In this document: in pieces, positions 33,090 to 44,400 of the stretch
How the letters are laid out: every line of letters starts with the position of its first letter
How positions within the stretch are numbered: position 1 is the stretch's first letter
Assembly (NCBI RefSeq): GCF_963675165.1
Contig: NC_087391.1
Coordinates: 1,817,001-1,881,000, forward strand
Direction of reading: 5' to 3'
DNA: 64,000 nucleotides
Origin: Halichondria panicea
Lineage: Eukaryota > Porifera > Demospongiae > Suberitida > Halichondriidae
The notes under the pieces: model-generated
What the model was told of the DNA's origin: nothing
Database searches by the model: none
Seen by the model: only the letters and a program-made list of their open reading frames with translations
Made by a program: the position numbers and the translations under genes

Positions 33090-36000
33090 TCAATGTTCAC
33101 TGAAGAATGAAGGACTTGTGAACAGTTGAGGTGGAGTAGTGCCAGGCATATAGGAGTGGGGTGTACTGCTTGGATTGTTAATACTGTACTTGGTGCCATA
33201 GCCCGGGGGAAGACTGTGAATACTCGGTATAGAGACTTGGCCAGTGGAGCGAGAGTTGGCATGTAGTAGACTGTCTGCTTCGTCATAGCGATGTGGATTT
33301 TCAAAGAAATGCTTCCCCCTAGCAGGTCCTATGTCCTTAGGCATGCGGCAGGCTCGCTGCATTAAGACAATAATGAGTACATGTAGGGACCAACACTGAT
33401 CTCTGTGATAATGACAACCCTAAATTATTATGACACACTTGACTACTACATGATATATATATGTATACTCATTCCAAATTTCCACACCCACCATACATTT
33501 TGTAACACAGAAATACATATACACCAATAACAATCAGAAGTAGTAACAGGCACTGTCTTAACATAGAGAAGTCTAAAACTGTGTGTTAACTTACACTCGA
33601 TTTGGATGGAATTCTGACTCGGAAGAAGATCACAATCATGTACGTTGGGATGATCTCCCATATCACGAGCACAGCAAAGTAAGCCACATAGCCATACGTG
33701 TTGTGCTTACCATTGGACGTATAGAATTCATTATCGGCCTGTGTGTGTGTATAGAGAGATGGGTTTGTATAAGACAAGCAGCTATAATCACAAACTGTAT
33801 ACATAACAGTTTCTATTTGTAGTATTATTTATAGTGTACAGTGAACAATGAAAAGGTATTCAATAAAAGGGGAGAGAAAAAGAAACTTGCATCCTTTTCT
33901 GGCATTTTCAACATAATAATTATGGCACTGCTATTGTTTCAGCTCAGCAAAACCTGTTTATAGAAGTCACAATTCAGCAACTGACTCTAACAGTGATTGA
34001 GGTGGCCTTGCTATATGCAACACAGGTTAAAGTATAATTATGGGCGCTTTGGGGCTTATGCCTCGGTTGCGCATGCGCAGCGGGGTATACGGTAGTGTGT
34101 TTGTGTGTGGAATTGCATAATGCTTCGTTCTCGAGTTATGAAAGTTTTTGCTTACTCTGAAGGTTGTTGGAGACTCTTCAGACTCTTGCGTAATAAAATC
34201 TGTACATATAATTATAACTTACTTAGTAGTTACATGTAGCTCTGTACTAAAATGCTAGCTATTGGTAGCTGCAAAGCCACACAGTCACTGTTTCTCATTT
34301 TAGCTTGCAGCCATTAGACTTTGAACTTTCGGTATCCTTTTTAGCAATAATCATGGTCCCATTCTTTTCAACATTCCTGAATCTAAGAATTGTACCTGTA
34401 CATGTTTGTAAATAGTCTGTTAGTACTAGCTGTAGCTTAGTTGCTATACAGCTTTGGCACCTCCATCCCTCCACCGAGGCATCAGCACCCCACGGTGCTT
34501 TCATTAACCTGGGCACCAGCCTTATGGGGTTTCCAATATAGTTATAGGTTTGTGCAACTTGCAAGTACTATTACTGCCTACCATATCAGTTGTGAATGTG
34601 TATCCATTCCCAAACACGTTGATGTCAGTAAGCCTCACGGCTATGATGTTGTAGATAGCTCTGGAGAGGAACAGCAAGACCAGTGACACGGAGACAAGCA
34701 TGGGCCAGCATTTGTGGACATTCTGGGCCTCCAGAGCATCCTTACCAGCACGAGTCGTGTACATCTGCACAACAGTAGATGAGAGAAGATAATCACATGC
34801 ACTGTATATAGAATGCATGATGACGATGTGGTTGAAACAGGGCTGCCTTTTCCTTTGAAAGCAAGATAATGGGAGCCTGATTGATCAAGAAAATGAGTAC
34901 GTTTTCACGTGCTATTAAAAGGAAGCTACATACATGCATAATAATTATAACACCGTAAGAATACTTTTCACTTGTAACTTGTAGTATTTCTGTAGTACCC
35001 ACTCACCAACACAATACAGACGCCCAGAATGACAGCCATTGCTAGGAATAGCCCATCCTGCAGTAGGACTCTGAAGGTCGGCAGAAGTGATTTTCCTTTT
35101 TCGATTCTGCCAATGGTACAGTAGAATACAATGCTCCCAGCCAGAAAGACACACACGGAAGAAAACCAGAGCAGTGAGGCAAGAGCTCTGTAGGGATTAT
35201 GTGAAGGTGATGTTTATAGCACTGTAAAGGAAAGCATGTAGCCAATGTAGTGGCTTTGGTTGCCACCTAAAACGCTTTGATAAGGGGGAAAACCCAGGGA
35301 ACTCTCAATATTATACCCATTTTCATACGGAATATACACACAAACAGACACTTTCAATTCTTGTTTTTGGGACTAACCGGTACATGGTCATCTTCCTGTA
35401 TGGAGGAGAAAGTGTAGCCATCTCTTGTCGTCTCTCAAACACCTTGAATAAACTCTGCACAAAATACAAACAAGTGAGTTCAAACATAAGTACAAAACTC
35501 CACATATCTGTACAATAAGTATGAGATCATAGCACACAACACATTGTGCACAATAATAGGGTTGTACCACGAATAATTAAGGCAGATGTGCATACGCAGT
35601 AACTTGTCTATTGTGGTCACCCTATAAATAGGCCACTCTCAAGTTAGTGGGCCCCAAAGTCTCCATAGTTTGGACCTGTGTTAGCAGGCCACCTTTTTAT
35701 TACAAACATCGTTGGTCTGCCATGACCAGAGTTTACTGGATACCAATATTGAATACACACTTAAAAAAAAATGAATATGAACTCACCTCTCCAAAATACC
35801 TCACTAACACAGCGAGAGAGAAGTATTGTAATACAGCTGGCAAATCAACAACCACCCAACCAGCAACTCCATTTAGTAGCCTCACACTCTCACAACAATG
35901 GTAATAGTAAAACGAATAGAGTGTCAGTCTCAGAGCTGCCCACAGTAGGATACTGAACAGTAGCACAGTTTGATAAGACAGAAGTTTGTAGCCGAACCAT

Positions 36001-36302
36001 ATCACCAGTATCAGTTGAATGTATATCGCTACGAAGAGGACAGCAACGAGTACAGATATTAGAACAATTACAGTCAAGTGGACAGGCAGGGCCACTTCTC
36101 CAGGCACTAGTGATGCAGAAGTGGGTGGTATTACAGTGAAAGGGGAGGGAGGGCTAGGGGGTTGTGTAGTGACATTGGACATGTTGCCATAAAACAAAGA
36201 ACTTGACTCTCCAACTGTACTACTAGGTCCAGAAAGCATCTCCTTTGCTGAAACTCCTGCTCCAACTAGAACCACAAGTGTAGAAAGTAAAGAGTGTTCC
36301 AT
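33090..36302 (-). CDS. GPR137: GPR137-family seven-transmembrane protein (lysosomal)
   Basis: Multi-pass lysosomal membrane protein family; human members help hold Rag GTPases and mTORC1 at lysosomes. Exons 5' to 3': 36302-35787, 35454-35378, 35187-35007, 34764-34582, 33738-33595, 33356-33090; 1368 nt, 455 aa, in phase. Residues 1 to about 95 are a signal-like segment and a Ser/Thr/Pro-rich luminal region with N-glycosylation sequons (NMS, NVT). Transmembrane helices follow, including the family signature LSYQTVLLFSILLWAALRLT. Later exons give VFLAGSIVFYC, LLFLSRAIYNIIAV and YVAYFAVLVIWEIIPTY. The cytosolic tail has FFENPHRYDEADSLL, as in vertebrate GPR137. An in-frame ATG at 36335 would add 11 residues; I chose 36302 because the hydrophobic leader begins there. 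Head-to-head with aftiphilin, 194 bp between starts. Confidence 0.9.
34045..34500. repeat. Dispersed repeat family D, copy 2
   Basis: Shares ordered blocks with 24885-25305, from 'tatgcctcggttgcgc' to 'ccaccgaggcatcagcacc'. Shorter inverted relatives appear near 46450-46600. In a GPR137 intron. Confidence 0.65.
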
Positions 36303-36496
36303 CATACAGTAGTCTTTTCTCAAAAAACTCATCAATATTAATTTTGTTTAGACCACATTGACCTTTCACCACGTCCCTAAATTAATCATTACGTCACCAA
36401 ACTAGATCAGTAAAATGGGCGTGGCTATCCGTCTGATCTGATCTCAAGAAAGAAAGACACGTACACACTTAAGTTGGCTAGCATACGTTAGCAGAC
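36303..36496. promoter_or_regulatory. Shared divergent promoter region GPR137 / aftiphilin
   Basis: 194 bp between start codons. Contains TTACGTCA at 36389-36396, a CRE/ATF-type half palindrome, and 'gggcgtggc' at 36417-36425, a GC/CACCC-box-like element. No TATA box seen. Confidence 0.5.
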
Positions 36497-39400
36497 ATGG
36501 ATGATGATTTTGGCGACTTCACTGGATTCAGCCAGGCTCCAAGCAAACCACCAGCCCTGTTTGAAGGCGATCCAATCAACACAGCAGTCCAGAACAATGA
36601 GACAATGTTGAACAATGATTTCCATCTCCCTATTGACAATACTACTTCACAGATTGATGGTGGTGGTGTTACCAGCTTTGCGCACTTTGATATCAACTTT
36701 GATATTCCGCCCCCACTGAGTCCACCCGCGGCCAACATCCACTTAGCCGGAGGCGTCCCGTTCGACATACCCCCTCTACCTGAGAGCCTCTCATTTGACG
36801 ACTTTTCACCAGATACTGAAAGTGAAAACCCGTTTAACATCCCCCCTGTTAAGGTACCAGTTACCACTGCTGGAAATGTGACCTCACACCCGAATATTGT
36901 ACAGCCTGTTGCTAATTTCAGCCCACCCCCGATTGACTCAGATTGGGCTGCTGACTTTGGCTCCTTCAGCATTCCTCCTCCTCTTCCTATCGATATCGCA
37001 GAGTCTGGTGCAGGCTGCTTTGAGACCACTATTGCAACTGATACAACTGAAGTGACCCTCGATCCAACGGTTCCTCAAGCTGAAACTGTGCTTGGCACAA
37101 TCGAGAGTGTATTAAAGGCAGACCAAGAAGCAGCCCTACCTGGAAATGAAAAGATATTTGGTGATTTTAGTACCTTGAATACCATCACTGAGTCGACTTC
37201 TGGTTTAGTCGCCAATACATCTGCTGAGAGCTCCACTATGGACTTCACTAACTTTGCATCCTTTGAGCCACCCGTCTCGACTAACTTTCCAACTTCAGTG
37301 GACAACAAAGTGACCTTTGGTAGTTTGCAAACCAATTCAGAAACATTTCCCGTAGAAGACACTTCTTTTGCTAATTTTGGCAAATCTGATATCCCACCTT
37401 TCCCAGCCTTTGAAGAGAATGCCACTGGCTTGGAGCCTCTGAAAAGTATAAGCTCAAACAATGATTCGTTTGATGATTTCTCAACTGCGAATGGTGAAAC
37501 AAAAAGCAACAAAGTGACTCAGTCCGAAAAAGATGATTTTGGAAGTTTTGCTACTGCTAAGTCTACAAGTAGTTTTGCTGCATTTGCTGAACCGATTGTT
37601 TCTTCTAGCAACGCTACAGTTGATGACTCTGGAGCATTCTCCAGTGGAACAGGGGATGATGGTTTTGGTGATTTTAAAACCAGCTCTGATGATGCATTCG
37701 GTGATTTCAAAACCAGCTCCGATGATGCATTCGGTGATTTCAAGACCAGTTCTAGTGATGGTGACTTTGGCAATTTTACTACAAGTGGCAATACTGGATT
37801 TGGAGGATTCTCTTCAGCAGGCAATAAAAAATCAGCACCCTCTAGGAAACCGGTGAGTTCAGTAGCAGTGGTGTAGGAAGGGGGGGGCTCCAGGGGCTGG
37901 AGCCTCCCTATATTAAGTAGAGATGATTTATCAAGCTGCACTATGTAGATAGCCGTACTGTTTTTCCGTTCAAAAACTAGAGCCCCCCTGCCCCTATTGA
38001 CAAATTGCTTCCCATGCTACTGAGTAGTGTGTGCATTTGTATACATGTACATGTGCGTTACATGCATGCATGTTACCTTTAATTTGTCATAACTATAATT
38101 ATGTATCAGTTACATACTTCAATTAGTGGATACAGTGTAGTTGTTGGAAACTTTTATGATATATACCCTTACTCTTATTTTTCTCCATCAAAACATACGT
38201 ATATAAGTCTTAGCTGTACAATGTATGTTAGCCAGTTTACAGCGTACAATGTATATCCATGTGCGTATGCTAACATCTGTTTTCCCGTATTTGTACGCTG
38301 ATCTCAGGATGTTGGTAGTGTTTTGGTCTCCTGTTTTGTCCTGGAAGGCACACTGAATGAAGACCTTACCTCTGCCTCCAAACTGCTCACACAGCTGCTG
38401 GGAGCTAACACTCAAGACAAAATGAATCCAGAGTAAGACTACAGTACTTTTTATTGATATACATGTAGTTAGCCTCAGCCCCCGCCCACTTCCTCTGTTT
38501 GTTAATGGCCTCTGTGGAGGAGGCTAATAACTAAGAGTAGTATTACTCGGGATTTTTTTGTGACTAGTGCATTGTTAACCTCACAATTATACATAAGTCA
38601 GGTTTTACACAGGTCAGCTTAGATATTGTACAGTACCACTCCATTAATTCTTCCAAGTCCCCTCCATCATCTCAGCGAATACGACGTATAGATGTGTGTT
38701 AACCCTAGTTCATGACTGCAGTGTGTGGCAGTCCCTACAGCAATGCATAGACCTTACAATTCCACTCTACAAGTGGGACAGCTCAAGTCTCCGTGACAAC
38801 TTTTACAGTGCTCTCAAAGTGGACCCAATGGTAATGTGTTATGCAAACGAGTGTGGAAATGCTTTGCATCGATGTACATTGTGCATCAAATGATGTCTTT
38901 ATTTTTTCTGTACAGCTGATTTCAAGGCCTTCTACTCTCTCTGTTTTGACAGGCCATGTAAGTACATGTACTGTGTACGTACATAATTATGTGCATAACC
39001 ATAGTAACCTATTACAGACTTATAGGGTTTATAGTGTCTTCATAAATCTGTTTTAGCGCATAAAGCCTAAGCAAACAGGTCCCCCCCTGTGTGCATGTGT
39101 GGTATGTACACTCTCGAAATTAATAATGATGTAATGATAATTAATACAGTTATAATTGTTACGTATATAGCATCTCACTTGATGTTTTGTTAACAGTCTC
39201 AGTATTGTACTCCAATTCACAATGCACGATTTGGCTGTTTATTCATTCACAGACCAAGTTTGCAGACCCTCTCGGAGGCACCACGGCTGCTGAGGATCTT
39301 ATGGAGTCGTTTGGTTTCGAGGGTGAAGTTGAAGAGTCCAGACGAAGTTCCACCTCTTCACCACCCATAATGGGACCCACCCGACCAGTCTCTGGTATGC

Positions 39401-40232
39401 GTCTGTACAGTACGCGTACGTACATGTCGGTGTGCATCCTTACTGCAAGTGCATCTTGCCCACTTTACATGTTTGGTGTATGTAACTATTTTATTTGTAT
39501 GCTTGCATGATCTCAGCCTTTTTTACATTCTCTGTACTACATGTACATACATGCATGTGGCTTAGTATTTTCAACATACACAGGACATAGGGCCACGCCC
39601 ACCCTGTTGGACCTCAGCCTGCCAGAGACACCTGGATCACCCACTGGTCGAAGTAAGCCCTCATTTTGAGCCATACTGTAGTTCTAAGTTCTAACCTGTT
39701 AATGTCAAATTCCAGTACTAACTCGATCTCAAATCAATACAGCCCATTTCTGTACAATTGATTACCCCCCAAAATATGTGTCTGAGGTTCCACTGAATGT
39801 ACAGATTGTGTATGTACCATAAGTTGCCATTTTAACCCTACAGACTCCTTCACACTCGCCGAAGACCTTATGGGTCTTGATCTGAATCCTCAACCACATA
39901 ACCAACAGCTAACCTCAATCCAAGAGCTCCTTCGAAACGAGAGCCTGGTTGTCAACAAATCAAAATGGGTGGACTCAAAACTGCAAGAGTTTGGGGAGGG
40001 AGAAAAGGAGAAGACAAGTTCACAACCTTCAACCCCAGGGCTGGTGAAGAGACAGAACACAGTGGAGTTGCAGCTGCAGCAGTTGGGACTTGACGCTAAC
40101 AAAGTGTCTTCTTTTACTGGCAAGAGAAGAGAGTTGAGCCTTGGAGCTCGAACTGTACTGGGACAACTACCAGAGCTATCGTTTATGTTGGCTACAGATA
40201 GGGTTGTTCAAACTCATCAGTATTCAATTTAG
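36497..40232 (+). CDS. AFTPH: Aftiphilin, AP-1/clathrin accessory protein
   Basis: Cytosolic adaptor that binds the AP-1 gamma-ear and clathrin in trans-Golgi/endosome traffic. Exons 36497-37852, 38308-38432, 38722-38830, 38916-38957, 39253-39394, 39584-39652, 39844-40232; 2232 nt, 743 aa, in phase. The N-terminal 452 residues (one exon) are disordered and hold many acidic-aromatic motifs of the DDFGDF / DFGSF / FDDFS type, known gamma-ear ligands in aftiphilin and gamma-synergin; three are in a 33-bp tandem repeat (37668-37770). The C-terminal part carries the aftiphilin-specific region: VWQSLQQCIDLTIPLYKW, a second DLM/DLS-containing stretch (AAEDLMESFGF, LLDLSLPE, LAEDLMGLDL) and the terminal LGQLPELSFM, matching the human C-terminus LPDLTFM. 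The last residues after the Met differ from human. Confidence 0.85.
37668..37770 (+). repeat. 33-bp coding tandem repeat in aftiphilin (FGDFKTSSDDA)
   Basis: About three copies of an 11-codon unit encoding FGDFKTSSDDA, each adding one acidic FGDF motif. The DNA copies are nearly identical (gatgatgcattcggtgattt), so the expansion is recent. Confidence 0.85.
37865..38022. mobile_element. Small TIR element next to aftiphilin exon 1 donor
   Basis: Ends 'cagtggtgtaggaag' and 'cttcccatgctactg' are inverted with about two mismatches, with inner 'ggctccagggg' / 'cccctgccc' blocks. It starts 12 bp downstream of the exon 1 donor (37853). Non-autonomous. Confidence 0.6.
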
Positions 40233-40522
40233 CATTATTATTATAACATGATGTCACTGTATATATGTACATTTAATTTTTTACGCAGGTGTTGTTTGCT
40301 TGGCAAATTTTTTTTTATTGTGACCGTCTGTAGATGAATCTACTCATTAATTTTCTGTTGTTTCCTGATCGATGTATTAATTTTGTTCACGATTAATTTA
40401 AATTGGTGAACATCGTTAATTCACAATACAACATACAGAGTATAATATATACACATGAAGTGTACAAAAAATGGGCTGTAGAATGATTTGTTTTAGTATA
40501 ATAATTATTATACAGTGTGTAT
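40233..40522. promoter_or_regulatory. Convergent 3' region aftiphilin / XRCC3 with minus-strand AATAAA
   Basis: 290 bp between stops. On the minus strand an AATAAA (plus 40314-40319 tttatt) is about 205 bp past the XRCC3 stop and may be its poly(A) signal. No clear signal for aftiphilin. Confidence 0.35.
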
Positions 40523-41036
40523 TCATGGTGAAGTGATGTGTTCATCTCCATGGACACCAGTCTTGTCAATGAAATACTGGGTAGTTACTTTCGGCAGGTG
40601 TGGTGCGAAGAGCACCTCCATGTCCCTCAACACAAGGGTCGCATTCTAGAGCAGTGAAGAAGGATTATAAATGCAGCACACATGTATAGTGCACAAGCAC
40701 TTGTACTATAACATTTTTGGATTTTTATACTTTATAAGCGTATTTTAAGCGCATGCTCTCAAAATCAGGTAGGTTCGTGAAAGACAGTTTTGCAACAGCT
40801 TTTACAAAAACTGTCTTTCACAATTTTTTCTCTCTGCTCACCTGTTGCAGTTCTGTTTCATCTCCCACCCCCTCACTTCTGGTCATCATGAGTCTCACAG
40901 TGACCTGCTCCGCCCACGCTAGTCCCAGAGCTGGCTTCACTCCACCCACACACTCTTCGTCTATTGCAGCTGTCACCTACATGTCAGGTAAATATACAGA
41001 AAATAAAAGAAACGCACCTGGCTGGGCTTGAACCAG

Positions 41037-41069
<33 letters not shown>

Positions 41070-41357
41070 AATTGCGCCACAAGTGCTTGTTGACAAACCA
41101 CATATTATTTTACACTGTGAAGCTCGTACAGTGCATTGCATTCACCTGATTTACACACACAAGTGCTGCGCTGAATTCATTGCTGAGCTTCTTAAGTTGT
41201 GCCCCAAATGCTCTCAACAGTTGCGCCCTCTGAGGACTCTGCGCCTCACTGAACTCCACCCGAAATAGTGCTGCCATTGAGTCCACCACAACCAGCTTGA
41301 TGTTGTGCTGGGTCAGCAGTGAGGGAAGCTTGTATTGCAGCTGTACACTCAGGGACG

Positions 41358-41416
<59 letters not shown>

Positions 41417-44400
41417 ACGCACTATAGGAGATGGTGTGTATGCATGCCTATCACTGTGTATGCCTATACATAGGTCATGTGTATACATGTACTTAGATGG
41501 CCATGGCATTGTGTGGAATAGTACGGTATGTGCTGCCACCATAGATTATTGGTGCCACACAAACACATACATCTCAGATGGGCTGTATTATTAAAGAATG
41601 TGTGATTTTCCGAATAAGAGTACTGAATTTCTGTTCCTGGTACCACAAAGCTTTGTAGCTGCTTCTTTGTCCTTTCTTCAACTCTCTAGAAGGTGAGCTG
41701 TTGTAGCCTTAATACATTGCACATTACAAAACATAATCGCTAGAGTTGATTATAAACGTGTGTTTATGGTATACATGTGTTTTTCACATGTGTTAGCCTC
41801 TTATAACTAATTTCCCTTCTCCCCCCCTCTAGTTTTCTGTATGGTTGATGTGCGCATCGTTTATGTATATACAAACACCACAAGTACTATCTGATAGCCG
41901 ACACCGTTGAGAGCCACGAGAAAGAGATCCTAGACTCCCTGGGATCCATTGAGAAACAGCTAGAGGCCACCAATACAGCTCCAGTCAATCTGGACAGCCG
42001 ATGCATGTGGGAAGATACCTAAACAAAAGACGAATTTGGAAGCTAGTATTCATGCAAATTGCGAACAGATTCGTCGAGTTCTTGATATTCGTGAGACGGA
42101 GCTTATGGCCAAGTTGGAAGACCACATCCAACAACTCAAGACCCTCTCTGCTCAGCGAACGGAGGAAGGAATTTGGAACCATTTGCACATTATGTTACCC
42201 CTACAAAACGACTAGACGATGCCAGAGTACAAGTAGCTGCCAGTCTTCGATTTTCAAACACAAATAATCAACTGATCAATTTCCACGTGAGAGTGGGTGG
42301 GGAGGAGGTGGCAGGAAGTCCATTCTTTGATGTCATGTGACGTATTTCACCCACATATTTCGTTATAGTTGGGCTGGAGCTATATGAACCACGGACAAAA
42401 CCCACATTAATTTGATCTTTGGTCAACTGCACAAGCCACATGAATGATGTCATACAACTAATTAAAATACTAAAACATCTCTATGATTGGCAGTTGACTA
42501 GTCCCTTCCCTAGGACTGGCCAGCGAGTCTAATGTAATCCTTTTTATAAGGTAAATTTACACACTGTGAACTAGTCAAACTGTATGGAAATATGAACTAG
42601 CCTCGTCCCCAGTCTAATTTTATTTAATAGGAGAAAATCGGTCTGGGGACGAGGCTAGCATGTACTGAGTGTGTTGTCCATGTACATGTGCATGTAATGA
42701 CATTCATGCATGTGCATATGATGTATAGATAGATAGATAGATAGATAAATTTTCATTCGGATGTATACACGTATGCTAGCGCTAAGGTGTACAAATACGC
42801 TTGTATAGAGGCCAAAGAGAAACATTTGTGATTAATCATAGGCTAGGAAACATATATATATAGTACACACTTACACTGAGCAACGAAGAGCATTGAGGGT
42901 TTGCACCTCAACCTACGTACGCAACCATCGACATTTAATAAAAGATTCCTGTAAGCAGTCCATCAGCTACTGATTTACATTTTACATGAATGCACGCATG
43001 CATGCATGCACATTCTCTTCATGCACTGTATATTGCATATATGAATTGGCAAAAAGGCAGAGCAAGAACACAACACTAAAACGCAATGCCAAAATAAACA
43101 TGGAGAAGTGTAAGAGATCACATAAAAAAATGTAATAGGAGAGATTAAATGCAAGAAAAATATGGTTGATTAACAACTGCTCAGTTCTTAGCCCTTTTGG
43201 AGGGTGGGACCATAAACATCAGCTCATTTCTCTCTGTCAAAAGTTTAGGGTGCCTATCCTGTACCATCTTCTGATTGGACTTCATGTGCGTTAATTGGTT
43301 GCGTTTCAAATACACCTGCTTTTTCAATTCTTCTCGCTCATCATTAAATTTTTGTACTTCATCACTATCGCCTTCAATCTTCTCAACGATCTTCTCAACA
43401 ATATTCCCAATATCAGCTTCAAGTTCTTCGATTTCATTGTTAAACTTATCTACATCAGCTTCACCTTTGCTGATTTCCTCATTGACCTGTTCGATACAAC
43501 TGAGCACAGCTTGTACAGAAGCAACAGGAACTCCACGACCATCGGTGAACTTGGGTACTTCCATTAGCAGAGCAGCGGATTGGTAATACACTTCGGCAGT
43601 TGCATTGTTGCCAAGGTAAACAGTTGAGAGCAATGGCACCTTCCTCTCCTCCGTCCACACACACCAATGAACATTCTTAGCATTCACGACATGGCCAAAA
43701 GCCTCTGCCAGCTTGGCTTCGTCATTAGACTCTTCATCTGGAAATTCATTCACTTTGTGTAGAAACGATGGTACAATGAAATCCGTGTAACCATTATCAT
43801 CGCCTCCTAAACAAATTGCCTTCAACTGCACAGAGAGATTAAGTAATTTGGCCACACGGTAAATGATCATGTCTTCTCCTCTAAGGAAAGGGACGTCTCC
43901 AAACATGAGGAAGTCATCATTCTCACACTCCACATATCGATAGCGACAGAAGAATCCGAGAGTTCCACCCCCCCTCAAAAAGTGAGGGGTTTTCAAAGCA
44001 GCCTGAAGCTCTTTGTGGAGAGGGCTGGTAGCAATGTCGAGTGATGCTGGATGGCAGGCAGGCAAAGTGTGGTAGAGGTTGTAGGTGAGGGTGAAGCAAT
44101 GGCCGCTGGTCACAGGGAGAACTTCGTACTCTACATCGCTATAGAACGCAGCCCACTGAGTGGTTGTCGGGGAAGAGCTCCAATCAAACGTCATCCTGTG
44201 TCCCAGGTGCCTGGTCACTAGAGCACCTCCTGTAAACTGGGAGGGGAGACTCACTACCAGGCTTGCAAACATTTCCGGAGATCGAGGTGTGTCCACATGA
44301 GCCTTAAAATGACTGCCAATCGAATAGACATTCAGTTTATACAGCTCTGCTCGGATGGAAGACCCAACAGCCATGATGCTAGCAATGGAGCCAAGAATCG

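Noticed and set aside
41246-41542. Frames of His-Thr repeats near the (CA)n microsatellite
   Set aside because: Microsatellite translation; the real XRCC3 exon begins at 41358.
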